Of a stretch of 64,000 nucleotides of DNA, positions 30,607 to 42,099 are shown piece after piece; the stretch's first letter is position 1; every line of letters begins with the position of its first letter. This DNA comes from Alphaproteobacteria bacterium. Its GTDB lineage: Bacteria; Pseudomonadota; Alphaproteobacteria; CACIAM-22H2. The translations under genes and the position numbers were made by a program. The stretch covers positions 1 through 64,000 of the forward strand of contig JAEULA010000109.1 of NCBI GenBank assembly GCA_016793165.1. The letters run 5' to 3'. Below the pieces are notes generated by a model. That model did not search any database, was not told the DNA's origin, and saw nothing but the letters and a program-made list of their open reading frames with translations.

Positions 30607-31389
30607 ATGCCTGCCCCGACCGCCCTGTTCGACGGCGCCGCGCCGACGACCATCATCTGGCTCGGCGCCATCTATTTCGTCGCGTACCTGCTGAAAGGCG
30701 CCTTCGGCCTCGGCGCGCTGACCCCGGCGGTGCTGTTCGGCAGTCTCGTCGTCGGGCCCCATCACGCGATCGTCCTGGCCGCCCTCGCCAACGGCGCCTC
30801 GCAGGTGCAGTTCCTCGCCGACGGCTGGCGCAGCGGCGATCGCGTTCTGGTCGGCCGGATCCTGCTGCCGCTGGCGATCGGCGCCGCGCTCGGGCTCTTC
30901 GTGTTTGCCCGCCTCGACGCCGCGCTGCTGAGCTTCGTGCTCGGCATCGCGCTCGGCGTGATCGTCCTGGCCGACCTGCTGTCGATGATCGAGCGCGCGG
31001 CCGCCCGCATCGACCTGCGCGCGCGCCCCGTGCAATGGCTGCTGGCGAGCATCTCGGGCGCCATCGGCGGCCTCACCGGCGCCGGCGGCCTGTTCTTCCT
31101 CGCCGCCTACTTCCGTGTCGCCTGCCCGGATCCGCGCAGCTTCCGCGGCACGACGCTGCTCGTCTCGGCGGTGACCGTCGGATGGCGCACGGTGCTGCTC
31201 GCGGCCGCGGGCTTCATCACCGCGGGGCATCTCGCCGAGACGGCGATGCTCCTGCCGGCGATCGTCGGCGGCGGCTGGGTGGGCGCACGGCTCGTGCAGC
31301 GACTGCCGGCACGCGCATTCTTCGCCGGCGTTCAGGTCCTGATGCTGATGGGGGCCGCCAGCCTGGTCGTGAAGGGCTGGCCGTGGTGA
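30607..31389 (+). CDS. TSUP (TauE/SafE) family permease
   Basis: The 260-residue membrane protein has about eight hydrophobic segments. It shows the duplicated TSUP pattern: KGAFGLGALTPAVLFGSLV in the first half and SGAIGGLTGAGGLFFLAAYF in the second. Members export sulfite, sulfoacetate or other anions. The ATG at 30607 is chosen; the upstream frame overlaps hisP in antisense. It ends 1 nt before the convergent MarR-type gene. Confidence 0.9.
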   Translation: MPAPTALFDGAAPTTIIWLGAIYFVAYLLKGAFGLGALTPAVLFGSLVVGPHHAIVLAALANGASQVQFLADGWRSGDRVLVGRILLPLAIGAALGLFVFARLDAALLSFVLGIALGVIVLADLLSMIERAAARIDLRARPVQWLLASISGAIGGLTGAGGLFFLAAYFRVACPDPRSFRGTTLLVSAVTVGWRTVLLAAAGFITAGHLAETAMLLPAIVGGGWVGARLVQRLPARAFFAGVQVLMLMGAASLVVKGWPW

Positions 31390-31390
31390 C

Positions 31391-31855
31391 TCAGGCGGCG
31401 ACGGAACTCGTCAGGCCGAGGCGCTGATCGTCCCAGAAGCGCTCGAGATGGCGCAGCGTCTCCGAGGCGTCGGTGAGGTCGGCCAGGGCCGAGCTGCCCT
31501 CGAGTTCCTTGGCGTGGCGCTCGAAGATCGCGTCGAGGCGCGCATGGAGGGCGAGGCCCCGCTCGGTGAGCTTGATGCGCACGGACCGGCGATCGTGCTG
31601 CGAACGTTCCTGCGCGATGTAGCCGCACTCGATGAGCTTCTTGAGATTGTAGGAGACGTTCGAGCCCAGGTAATAGCCGCGCTGCGTGAGCTCGCCGACG
31701 GTCATCTCCTCGCTGCCGATGTTGTAGAGGATGAGCGCCTGCACGTTGTTGATGTCGCGCACGCTCATGCGGTCGATCTCGTTCTTCACCACTTCGAGGA
31801 AGTGGCGATGAAGTCGTTCGACCAGGGCGACGGTGTCGAGATAGGCACGCTTCAT
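31391..31855 (-). CDS. MarR family regulator (LdtR-like)
   Basis: The 154-residue winged-helix protein has MSVRDINNVQALILYNIG and the recognition region LTQRGYYLGSNVSYNLKKLIECGYI, then the wing RSQHDRRSVRIKLTERG. This resembles LdtR, which controls L,D-transpeptidase and stress genes in Liberibacter and rhizobia, but that link is from memory. It is 107 nt behind the valine genes on the same strand. No ligand site can be read. Confidence 0.87.
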   Translation of the reverse strand: MKRAYLDTVALVERLHRHFLEVVKNEIDRMSVRDINNVQALILYNIGSEEMTVGELTQRGYYLGSNVSYNLKKLIECGYIAQERSQHDRRSVRIKLTERGLALHARLDAIFERHAKELEGSSALADLTDASETLRHLERFWDDQRLGLTSSVAA

Positions 31856-31962
31856 GAGACGAGTCTCGCCGGCGGGACGTTGGGAATGCGTCGAGGCTCG
31901 CCAGAATGCGCCGGTGTCCTTAAAGCTTGGTTACCCCCCGGGCCCGCCTACCCCCGGCGAGC

Positions 31963-32865
31963 TCAGCCCTTCGCCTCTTTCGACCCGGCCAGCATCCGGA
32001 CTATTCCGGAGAAGTCGTCCTGCGCGTGACCGCTGCCGGCGTAGAGCGCGTAAAGCGCCTGGGCCGCCGCGCCCAGCGGCGTCGCGACGCCCGCCGCATG
32101 TGCGGCCTCCTGCGCCAGCTTCAGGTCCTTCAGCATCATCGCCCCGGTGAAGCCCGGGGCATAGCCGCGATTGGCCGGGCTGCCGGGGACGGGCCCGGGC
32201 ACCGGGCAGTACGACGTCAGCGACCAGCACTGACCCGACGATTTCGACGAGATGTCGAACAGCTTCTGCGCGTCGAGCCCTAGCCGGGCAGCGAGATTGA
32301 ACGCCTCGCCGACGGCGATCATCGAGATGCCGAGGATCATGTTGTTGCAGATCTTCGCCGCCTGGCCGTTTCCCGGTCCGCCGGCATGGACGATGGTCTT
32401 GCCCATCCTCTCGAGCAGGGGCTGCGCCCGCGCGAAGGCCCGCGCGCTGCCGCCGCACATGAAGGTGAGCGTTCCCGCCTCGGCGCCGCCGGTGCCGCCC
32501 GAGACCGGAGCGTCGACGAAGTCGTGGCCGCTCCGCGCCGCCGCGGCCTCCACGCCGCGCGCGCTCTCGACGTCGATCGTCGAGCAGTCGACCAGGAGCG
32601 TGCCGGGCGCCGCGGCGGCGAGGACGCCGCCCGTCCCCAGATACACGTCGCGCACGTGGCTGCCCGCGGGCAGCATCGTGATCACGGCCTCGGCGCCGCG
32701 CACGGCATCGGCGGCCGAGGGCGCCATCGTCGCCCCCGCGGCCGCGAGCCTCTCGGCATTGGCGGCGACGACGTCGACGACCCGCAGCGCGTGGCCGGCC
32801 TTGACGAGATTGCGCGCCATCGGCGCGCCCATGTTGCCCAGGCCGATGAATGCGATCGTCGCCAT
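31963..32865 (-). CDS. mmsB: 3-hydroxyisobutyrate dehydrogenase
   Basis: MmsB oxidises 3-hydroxyisobutyrate to methylmalonate semialdehyde in valine breakdown. The 300-residue protein has the NAD motif GLGNMGAPMARN, FVDAPVSGGTGGAEAGTL, and GQAAKICNNMILGI with the catalytic Lys. The ATG at 32865 is chosen (MATIAFIGLG); the longer frame overlaps the hydrolase gene in another phase. It is the last of three co-directional valine genes. Confidence 0.94.
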   Translation of the reverse strand: MATIAFIGLGNMGAPMARNLVKAGHALRVVDVVAANAERLAAAGATMAPSAADAVRGAEAVITMLPAGSHVRDVYLGTGGVLAAAAPGTLLVDCSTIDVESARGVEAAAARSGHDFVDAPVSGGTGGAEAGTLTFMCGGSARAFARAQPLLERMGKTIVHAGGPGNGQAAKICNNMILGISMIAVGEAFNLAARLGLDAQKLFDISSKSSGQCWSLTSYCPVPGPVPGSPANRGYAPGFTGAMMLKDLKLAQEAAHAAGVATPLGAAAQALYALYAGSGHAQDDFSGIVRMLAGSKEAKG

Positions 32866-32885
32866 GCGCCCGCGCTCCCCTTCCC

Positions 32886-33944
32886 TCAATCCTCGAACGT
32901 GAGCTCGCCGGACTCCAGCGGCTCGAACATCGCGTCGATCGCGGCCGGGTCGACCGCCTCGATCGACGCGGGATTCCATTTCGGCGCGTGATCCTTGTCG
33001 ATCAGCACGGCGCGGATCCCCTCGTAGAAATCGTGCCCCGCCATGAAGCGCTGGACCAGGCGGAACTCGCCCTTCAGGCAGTCCTCGATCTCGTGGCGAT
33101 GATGGCGCTGCAGGAGCCGCAGCGTGGCGCAGAGGCTGGTCGGCGACTTCTTGGCGAGATCGGCGGCAAGCGCCTGGCCCCACGCACCCTCCTTGCCCAG
33201 CGCCGCGATGATCCCCGACGCCGTCGGCGGCGCGAAGGCGCGGTCGATCTGCGCGCGATGCGCCGCAAGCGGTGCTGGCCCCGGATCCTGTGCGAAACGG
33301 TGAAGCGCAGCCTCGGGCGGCGTGTGCGACAGCGCCTCGAGCAATGCGGGCAGGTCCGCCGACGGGACGTAGTGCGTGGCGAGGCCTGCGTAGATGATGT
33401 CGGCCCCCTTCACCCGCGCCCCGGTGAGGCCGAGATAGGCGCCGACCTTGCCCGGTGCGCGATCGAGGAACCAGCTGCCGCCGACGTCGGGGAACAGGCC
33501 GATCGCGCTCTCCGGCATGGCCACCGTCGCCCGCTCCGTCACGACGCGATAGCGGCCGTGCACCGACAGGCCGAGGCCGCCGCCCATCGCGATGCCGTCG
33601 AGCAGCGCGATGTAGGGCTTGGTGAAGCGGTTGATCCGGCGATTGAGCCGGTACTCCTCGAAGAAGAACTCGTAGGTGAGGACGTCGGTCCCGCGCCGGC
33701 CGGCCTCGTAGACCGCGCGTACGTCGCCGCCGGCGCAGAACGCCTTCTCGCCCGCCCCCCGGATCACGACGGCCTGGACTCCATGGTCGTGCGCCCACTG
33801 CCGCAGCATCGGATCCAGTTCGCGGATCATGCCCAGCGTCAGCGCATTGAGCGCCTTCGGGCGATCGAGCGTGACGACGCCGAGGCGGCCGCGACGCTCG
33901 AACACGATCTCCGGCGCGGCCGGCGCGGCCGACTTCGAATGCAT
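32886..33944 (-). CDS. 3-hydroxyisobutyryl-CoA hydrolase (enoyl-CoA hydratase/isomerase fold)
   Basis: The 352-residue crotonase-fold protein has KAFCAGGDVRAVYEAGRRG, the oxyanion segment DGIAMGGGLGLSVHGRYRV, and PESAIGLFPDVGGSWFLDR, the HIBCH-type active-site pattern. It ends with a long C-terminal helical part as in the hydrolase subgroup. It lies between the dehydrogenase (3 nt gap) and mmsB, matching the reaction order isobutyryl-CoA to hydroxyisobutyrate. Confidence 0.9.
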   Translation of the reverse strand: MHSKSAAPAAPEIVFERRGRLGVVTLDRPKALNALTLGMIRELDPMLRQWAHDHGVQAVVIRGAGEKAFCAGGDVRAVYEAGRRGTDVLTYEFFFEEYRLNRRINRFTKPYIALLDGIAMGGGLGLSVHGRYRVVTERATVAMPESAIGLFPDVGGSWFLDRAPGKVGAYLGLTGARVKGADIIYAGLATHYVPSADLPALLEALSHTPPEAALHRFAQDPGPAPLAAHRAQIDRAFAPPTASGIIAALGKEGAWGQALAADLAKKSPTSLCATLRLLQRHHRHEIEDCLKGEFRLVQRFMAGHDFYEGIRAVLIDKDHAPKWNPASIEAVDPAAIDAMFEPLESGELTFED

Positions 33945-33947
33945 GGC

Positions 33948-35087
33948 TCAGACTCCCAGCAGCTGGCGCGCGATGATCACGCGCATGATCTCGTTCGTTC
34001 CCTCGAGGATCTGATGCACCCGCACGTCGCGCAGATGCCGTTCGATGGGATAGTCCTTCAGGTAGCCGTAGCCGCCGTGCAGCTGCAGCGCCTCGTTGCA
34101 CACCTTGAACCCGACATCGGTCGCGAAGCGCTTCGCCATCGCGCAAAGCGTCGTCGCGTCCCCGGCGCCGGCATCGAGCCCGGCCGCCGCTCGGTGCACC
34201 ATCAGCCGCGCCGCCGCGAGCTCGGTCGCCATGTCGGCGAGGCGGAACTGCAGCGCCTGGAACTCAGCGAGGGCCTTGCCGAACTGGCGGCGCTGCCGGA
34301 CGTGGTCGAGCGCGGCATCGAGACAGGCGCGCGCCGCGCCGAGCGAGCACGCCGCGATGTTGACCCGGCCGCCATCCAACCCGCTCATCGCGAGCTTGAA
34401 CCCGTCGCCCTCGGCGCCGAGGCGGTTCGCGACAGGGACGCGCGCGTCCTCGAAGATCACCATCGCCGTCGGCTGCGAGTTCCAGCCCAGCTTGCGCTCG
34501 TTCTTGCCGAAGCTCAGGCCGGCCGTCCCCTTCTCGACCACGAGGGTCGAGATGCCCTTCGGCCCCTCCCCGCCGGTGCGCGCCATCACGATGTAGACGT
34601 CGGAAGTCCCGCCGCCGGAGATGAACGCCTTGGTGCCGTTGAGGACGTAGTCGTCGCCGTCGCGGACCGCGCGGGTCCGCAGGCTCGCCGCGTCGGAGCC
34701 CGAACCCGGCTCGGTCAGGCAGTAGCTTCCGAACAGCTCCATCGACGTCAGACGCGGGACCCAGCGCGTGCGCTGCGCGGGCGCGCCGAAGCGGTCGATC
34801 ATCCACGCGACCATGTTGTGGATCGACAGATAGGCGGCCGTGGAGGCGCACGCCGAGGCGAGCTCCTCGAAGACGATCGCGGCATCGAGGCGTCCGAGCG
34901 CGCTGCCCCCGACATCGTCGCGGACATAGAGCCCCGCGAAGCCGAGCGCCGCCGCCGCACGCAATGCCTCGACGGGAAAGATCCGCTCGTCGTCCCAGCG
35001 CGCCGCGTCCGGTGCAAAGCGTCCGGCCGCGAAGTCGCGGGCCGCGTCCTGGATCGCGCGCTGCTCGTCGGTCGGATCGAACTGCAT
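33948..35087 (-). CDS. Isobutyryl-CoA dehydrogenase-type acyl-CoA dehydrogenase
   Basis: The 379-residue FAD enzyme has [36 protein letters not shown], and [20 protein letters not shown] with catalytic Glu362. Its place before a 3-hydroxyisobutyryl-CoA hydrolase and mmsB points to the isobutyryl-CoA step of valine breakdown; other short branched acyl-CoAs are possible. It heads the operon. The ATG at 35087 is normal. Confidence 0.9.
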   Translation of the reverse strand: MQFDPTDEQRAIQDAARDFAAGRFAPDAARWDDERIFPVEALRAAAALGFAGLYVRDDVGGSALGRLDAAIVFEELASACASTAAYLSIHNMVAWMIDRFGAPAQRTRWVPRLTSMELFGSYCLTEPGSGSDAASLRTRAVRDGDDYVLNGTKAFISGGGTSDVYIVMARTGGEGPKGISTLVVEKGTAGLSFGKNERKLGWNSQPTAMVIFEDARVPVANRLGAEGDGFKLAMSGLDGGRVNIAACSLGAARACLDAALDHVRQRRQFGKALAEFQALQFRLADMATELAAARLMVHRAAAGLDAGAGDATTLCAMAKRFATDVGFKVCNEALQLHGGYGYLKDYPIERHLRDVRVHQILEGTNEIMRVIIARQLLGV

Positions 35088-35559
35088 GCGGCCTCCTTAG
35101 GTCGCGCGGACGATGGCTGTCAACGTGGCGCGATGAACCGGCCCGCCATGTCGCGCGGTGCGACACGCTGGGCATTTCGGCGCTGTTCGCGCCGTGGTAT
35201 CCGGTCCATCTGATCGCATTCGGCAACGCGCGCATCCCCGCGGGCGTTCGTCGCGCGCGCGAGCCTCGGGCGCCGATGCCGGCGCATGTCGATCGCCGAC
35301 GCGCGCGGCCGTCGGCCGGCGTCAATTCTCGCCAAGCAGCTGGCCGAGCCGGTTCGCGTGGCGTCGTTGCAGCCGCTGGCGTCCGGACCGGAACGACTAG
35401 GCCAAACGCACTAGCCGGCCCGCATCGTCATCCGCGTCTTGCAATAGACGGCCAAAAAACGTCGGGCGGCGCGTTGGCAGAGGACCCGTGCGCCATTGTC
35501 GCATGCGACCGCCGCGATCGATTAAGGGGACGTCAACGGCGCGCGCGGATGGTGCGCGG
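35088..35559. other. Non-coding stretch upstream of the MHYT kinase and the valine genes
   Basis: This 472-nt region separates two divergent genes. I see no credible gene: open frames here are short and Arg-rich. It holds a perfect 12-bp palindrome GTCGCATGCGAC (35498-35509) about 50 nt before the kinase start, and a small AT-rich patch near 35450 with the run AAAAAA. It should hold both promoters, but I cannot place either one. Confidence 0.6.
35498..35509. repeat. 12-bp perfect palindrome upstream of the kinase gene
   Basis: GTCGCATGCGAC is its own reverse complement. It sits 50 nt before the kinase ATG in a non-coding region. It could be a regulator site or chance in GC-rich DNA. Confidence 0.4.
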
Positions 35560-37521
35560 ATGCTCCGCGTTCTGGATTGCGTCACCCAGGAACACGACCT
35601 CGCGCTCGTCCTGCTCGCGGCGGTCGTCTGCCTCCTGGGCGCGCTCTCGGCATTGCAGATGCTGGGCCGCGCGCAGGTCGCTCGGCGTGCAGCTCTCCGC
35701 TGGGCCTGGACTCTCGCCGCGGCCTTCGCCGCATCGCTCACCGTGTGGTCGACCCACTTCATCGCGATGATCGGCTTCCATCCACCCGTCCCGATCACCT
35801 ACGACGCGTCGTTCACCGCCGCCTCGATCGTGATCGCGCTGCTCCTCACGGCGCTGTCGTTCATGCTCGCCGTCCGGTGGCCCGCCCGTCGGCTTCTCGC
35901 AGGACTGGTGGCCGGCGGCGGGATCGCCGCCATGCATTACGCCGGCATGGCCGCGCTCCGGGCGCCGGCCGTGCTGTCCTACGATCCGGCGCTCGTCGCC
36001 GCCTCCGTCCTGCTGGGAATGTCGCTCGCGGCGGCCGCACTTTCGAACCTCGCGCCGACGGCGAGCGTGGCCCGGTCGATTGCGAGCGGAGCGCTCTTCG
36101 CGATCGCGATCGGCGCGCTGCACTTCATCGGCATGGCGGCGGCCGTCTTCCGGCTGATCGACCCCGGGAACGCGCCTGTCCTCCCCGACGAGATCGACCC
36201 GCCGGCGTGGCTGCCCTTCGCGCTCGCGATCGCGGTCGTCGCAATCGCATTGCTGGGCGTCGTCGGAGCGGCGGTCGATCGCCACGTCGTCGCCCGCGCG
36301 ACCTCGGAATCCTCCCGCCTCGCCTCCCTCGTCGACGCCCGGACCGCCGAGCTGCAGGCGATGAACATCGAGCTCGGCAACGCAATCGACCTGCTCGTGG
36401 CCCGCGAGGCGGAGAACAGCAAGCTCGCCGCGATCGCCCGCCTCACCCGGGCGGCGGTCGTCGTCCAGGACGCATGCGGCCGGATCGAATGGGTCAATCC
36501 GGCATTCCAGTCGCTGTTCGAATACGCGATGCCCGAGGTCGTCGGGCGGATCCCGAGATCGGTGCTCGGAGGCGCCGCGACCGATCGCCGTACGCTCGCC
36601 CATGTCGACGAGCGCGCCCGCAGAGGCTGCGAAGTCGACTTCGAGATTGTCGCCTACACGAAGCCCGGCAGATCGGTCTGGCTCGACGTCAGCACGACCC
36701 CGGTGACCGGCAGCGACGGCGAGGTGCGGCAGTTCATCTCCGTGGCCCGGGACATCACCGAACGCAAGGCCGTGCAGGAGCGGCTGCAGGCGGCGGTCGA
36801 GCGCGAGCGGGAGATCCTTCAGCACCAGCGCCAGTTCATCGCGACGGCCAGCCACGAGTTTCGCACGCCGCTCGCGATCATCGACAGCGCCAGCCAGAGG
36901 CTGGCGGCGCGAACCCAGGGCCGTCCGGAGCTGGCGCGCCACATCGAGGGCATCCGGGCCGCGATCGCGCGGATGACCGACCTGATCGACCGGACCCTGT
37001 CCAGCGCCCGGCTCGAGGATGGCGAACTGGAGTTCCAGCCGCGGTCTTTGCGCGTCTCGACGGTGCTGCGCGCCGTGATCGAACGTCAGGCCCAGGCGAC
37101 GCCCGGCTACGACATCCGGCTCGACGTGCCGGACGGCGAGCCTGCGACCCTGGCGGACCCCGTGATGCTCGAGCAGGTGTTCGACAACCTGCTGTCGAAC
37201 GCGATCAAGTACTCGGCCAATTCGCGCGCGGTGGACCTTCGCGTCCGCCTGACCGATAACGCGATCTCAGTCGCGGTCCAGGATCGCGGCATCGGCATCC
37301 CGGCCGACGACCTGCCGAAGCTGTTCAAGCGTTTCTTCCGGGCGCGATCGGCGATCGGGATTGCGGGCACCGGGGTCGGGCTGAGCCATGTCGCCAGATT
37401 GGTGGCCGCCCATCGCGGCACGATCGCCGTCGACTCGGAGCTCGGGCTCGGGTCCACCTTCACGGTGCAGCTGCCGGTGGTACCGGGCGACCCGCGTCAC
37501 GCGACCCAGGCCGGCGCGTGA
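35560..37521 (+). CDS. MHYT-PAS sensor histidine kinase
   Basis: The 653-residue protein starts with an MHYT membrane sensor (about 10-235) with three motif copies: WSTHFIAMIGFH, AMHYAGMAAL and LHFIGMAAA. Such domains are proposed to bind copper and sense O2, CO or NO. A PAS domain follows (about 290-405, ending VARDITERK). The kinase part has HisKA with His432 in ATASHEFRTPLAI, N-box LLSNAIKYS, and GTGVGLSHVARLV. No receiver domain or response regulator gene is adjacent, so it is orphan here. The ATG at 35560 (MLRVLDCVTQ) begins just before the first helix. Confidence 0.92.
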   Translation: MLRVLDCVTQEHDLALVLLAAVVCLLGALSALQMLGRAQVARRAALRWAWTLAAAFAASLTVWSTHFIAMIGFHPPVPITYDASFTAASIVIALLLTALSFMLAVRWPARRLLAGLVAGGGIAAMHYAGMAALRAPAVLSYDPALVAASVLLGMSLAAAALSNLAPTASVARSIASGALFAIAIGALHFIGMAAAVFRLIDPGNAPVLPDEIDPPAWLPFALAIAVVAIALLGVVGAAVDRHVVARATSESSRLASLVDARTAELQAMNIELGNAIDLLVAREAENSKLAAIARLTRAAVVVQDACGRIEWVNPAFQSLFEYAMPEVVGRIPRSVLGGAATDRRTLAHVDERARRGCEVDFEIVAYTKPGRSVWLDVSTTPVTGSDGEVRQFISVARDITERKAVQERLQAAVEREREILQHQRQFIATASHEFRTPLAIIDSASQRLAARTQGRPELARHIEGIRAAIARMTDLIDRTLSSARLEDGELEFQPRSLRVSTVLRAVIERQAQATPGYDIRLDVPDGEPATLADPVMLEQVFDNLLSNAIKYSANSRAVDLRVRLTDNAISVAVQDRGIGIPADDLPKLFKRFFRARSAIGIAGTGVGLSHVARLVAAHRGTIAVDSELGLGSTFTVQLPVVPGDPRHATQAGA

Positions 37522-37684
37522 TCCCGCCGCATCGCGGCGCATCCGTCAGCGGCGCGTCGGTGCGCGCGGCATTTCCACAAGCGGACGCGGAATGCGCCGT
37601 CCCCGCAGGCCTCCCAGGGTGACAAGCCTCCACGCCGCCGCTACGAATAGCGCGGCGAGAACAAGCTCAATGGAGGAAGGTGCC

Positions 37685-39990
<2,306 letters not shown>

Positions 39991-40003
39991 CGCCGGGGCG
40001 GGA

Positions 40004-41044
40004 TCAGCGCAGGGGCAGCACGTAGTCGCTTCCGCCGCCCGCATGTGCCGCGCTCGCCTTGAACTCGGCGTCGTGGGCGCCCCGCGTTCGCGGCAGATCG
40101 ACGGTCTCGGCGACGATGCGGACGGCCTCCCAGTCGCGGGCGTAGGTCGCCGCGACGACACGGTCCGCTTCGCCGAAGACCGCGCGCATCGCCTCCGGGA
40201 ACCGGTACTCGCGCATGCACTGCGCGACGCGATCGCGCAGCGCGGGCACCAGATCGTGGGCATGCACCCAGCCGGCGGGCGGGATCGGCGCGGATTCCCA
40301 GAGCCGCCGATACCGGTCGCGCGCCGCGGGCTGGGTCGCGACCAGCCGCGCGATTCCGCGTGGCGAGACGACCGCGGCATGTGCGCGGCCATCGTTCAGC
40401 GCTGCGAGCGCCTGGTCGTCGTCCGCGACATTGACGATCGTGTAGTCGCTTCCCGGCGTGATGCCGATGCGCGGGAGAAGGCCGCGAACGACGAGATCGC
40501 CGAGCAGGTCGCCGCGGCCGCGATGGACGACCGTCTTGCCGCGCAGGCTGCCGATCCCCTCGGCCCCCGGCCCGGCGCGGACGACGAGCTGCACGCGCGT
40601 CGACAGCGTCGCGGTCGCCGTCGCCGGAATCGCGAACGGCACCGCGCCCGCCACGTTGACCGCCATCGGCATGCGCTCGGGCAGGACGAGCGTCACATGC
40701 AGACGGCCGGCGCGCATCGCCTCGATCTGGGTCGCCGCATTGACGATCTGCATCTGCGCCACGCGCTTGGCGGCACAGCGCGCAAGATGGTCGACGAGCG
40801 GCTCCATCGCGCTCTTGGCGAGTTCCAGCCGTTCCTCCGGCCACATGCTGATCGTCAGGATCGGCGGATTTCGCCAGCGGGTGCGGTCGACCGGCGGATC
40901 GGCGACGAGATCGCGGTCGGCATCGCAATAGGCCTGGTCCAGCGCGCCGCGCGCCACGCAGACCGGCTCCTGCGTCCGCGCGGCGGTCGGCGCGCCCGCA
41001 ATCAGAGCCAGCGCCGCAACGGCAATGCACGCGCCACGCATCAT
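40004..41044 (-). CDS. PhnD-like phosphate/phosphonate-type substrate-binding protein
   Basis: The 346-residue exported protein has a signal peptide (IAVAALALIAGAPTAARTQ) and a Cys-containing start (CVARGALDQAYCDADRDL). The binding fold follows: LAKSAMEPLVDHLARCAAKR, AATQIEAMRAGRLHVTLVLP, and GSLRGKTVVHRGRGDLLG. It matches the PhnD-type family of phosphite/phosphonate/other binding proteins. No ATPase or permease genes are adjacent. MMRG gives two ATGs; the first is used. The ligand cannot be inferred. Confidence 0.78.
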   Translation of the reverse strand: MMRGACIAVAALALIAGAPTAARTQEPVCVARGALDQAYCDADRDLVADPPVDRTRWRNPPILTISMWPEERLELAKSAMEPLVDHLARCAAKRVAQMQIVNAATQIEAMRAGRLHVTLVLPERMPMAVNVAGAVPFAIPATATATLSTRVQLVVRAGPGAEGIGSLRGKTVVHRGRGDLLGDLVVRGLLPRIGITPGSDYTIVNVADDDQALAALNDGRAHAAVVSPRGIARLVATQPAARDRYRRLWESAPIPPAGWVHAHDLVPALRDRVAQCMREYRFPEAMRAVFGEADRVVAATYARDWEAVRIVAETVDLPRTRGAHDAEFKASAAHAGGGSDYVLPLR

Positions 41045-41090
41045 TCTGCCCCTTCCCACCGCCAACCGGCCGCATCCGCGGATCGCGCGC

Positions 41091-42098
41091 TCAGCCTGCG
41101 AGGCCCTGCCGACGCAGGAACCACGCGATCGCCCGGTCGTGCCAAGGCGTCGCGTCGCCCCGACCATGAAAGCCGACATGCCCGCCGCCCGCGGCGAGCA
41201 CGGGAATGATCGCACGCAGTTTCGACCAGTCCATGGTGCGAAAGGCGTGGATCGGTATCCAGGGGTCGTCGACCGCCTGCACCAGCAACGTCGGCGTGTG
41301 GATCCCGGCCAGGAATCCCCGTGCGGCGCTGCGGGCATAATACGCGTCCGCATCGCGGTGCCCGGCCGCAGGGGCGACGACGCGGTCGTCGAAGTCGCGG
41401 ATATCCGCAATGTTGCGCAGCAGCGCGCGCAACGCCGGCGATGGCGGTTCGGCAGACGCCAGGCGGTCGACCTTCATTCGCCGGAGCAGATAGCGGTGGT
41501 AGACCGCGTTGCGCGGGGCCATCAGCCGTCGGCTCGCCGCCGCGAGATCGATCGGCACCGACACGCCCACCGCGGCGGCCGAATGCGCCTCGCGGCCGGC
41601 CTCGCCGAGATGCTTGAGCAGGATGTTCGCGCCCAGCGAATAGCCGACCACGACGATCCGACGATCGCGCAGCGCATCCGGCAGCCGCTGCAGCGCCGCG
41701 GCGAGATCGGCCGAGCTGCCGGCGTTGTAGTGGCCGCGGGCCATCGGCCTTCCGGGACCGGCGCCGCGCAGGTTCAGTCGCATGACGACATGGCCGCGGC
41801 CGAGAAGCGCCGCCGCGCTGGCGCGCATGTAGCTGCTCTCGCTGCATCCGGTCAGGCCGTGTACGAGGACGACGGCGGCCGCATCGCGCGCGGGCGCGCG
41901 CGGCTGGTCGACGAGTGCGAGCAGCCGATCGCCGGTGCCGTCGCCAAGGTCGATCTCGTGCCGCAGGGTCGCCGCGCTCGGCAGATCGATCCGCGGCCGC
42001 AGCAAGCTGTTGCGCAACGTCTGGAGGTCGCCGCCGATCCAGGGCCAGCGCTCGACGAAGCGCGGAAGTCCCGGCGTCGCCTCGCCGAGGGCAGCCAC
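41091..42098 (-). CDS. Alpha/beta hydrolase, YheT family
   Basis: The 335-residue protein has the YheT pattern: WPWIGGDLQTLRNSLLRP, VVLVHGLTGCSESSYMR, and the nucleophile elbow VVGYSLGANILLKHLGE, with the late His in GGGHVGFHG. GTG at 42098 is chosen because it begins 1 nt after the stop of the next hydrolase gene; a longer frame would overlap it by 80 nt. Substrates may be short esters; unknown. Confidence 0.85.
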   Translation of the reverse strand: MAALGEATPGLPRFVERWPWIGGDLQTLRNSLLRPRIDLPSAATLRHEIDLGDGTGDRLLALVDQPRAPARDAAAVVLVHGLTGCSESSYMRASAAALLGRGHVVMRLNLRGAGPGRPMARGHYNAGSSADLAAALQRLPDALRDRRIVVVGYSLGANILLKHLGEAGREAHSAAAVGVSVPIDLAAASRRLMAPRNAVYHRYLLRRMKVDRLASAEPPSPALRALLRNIADIRDFDDRVVAPAAGHRDADAYYARSAARGFLAGIHTPTLLVQAVDDPWIPIHAFRTMDWSKLRAIIPVLAAGGGHVGFHGRGDATPWHDRAIAWFLRRQGLAG

Positions 42099-42099
42099 G

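Noticed and set aside
31963-34146. An apparent 727-residue fusion with mmsB at its end
   Set aside because: Its first part overlaps the hydrolase and dehydrogenase genes in a different phase and has no domain sense. The real gene starts at 32865.
35120-35335. Short minus-strand frame in the non-coding gap, 71 residues
   Set aside because: It is Arg-rich, has no motif and no ribosome site, so it is treated as chance.
37522-37684. Possible SAM-type riboswitch before metY
   Set aside because: I could not build the conserved pairing or signature of SAM-II or related aptamers; only a weak promoter-like pair is present.
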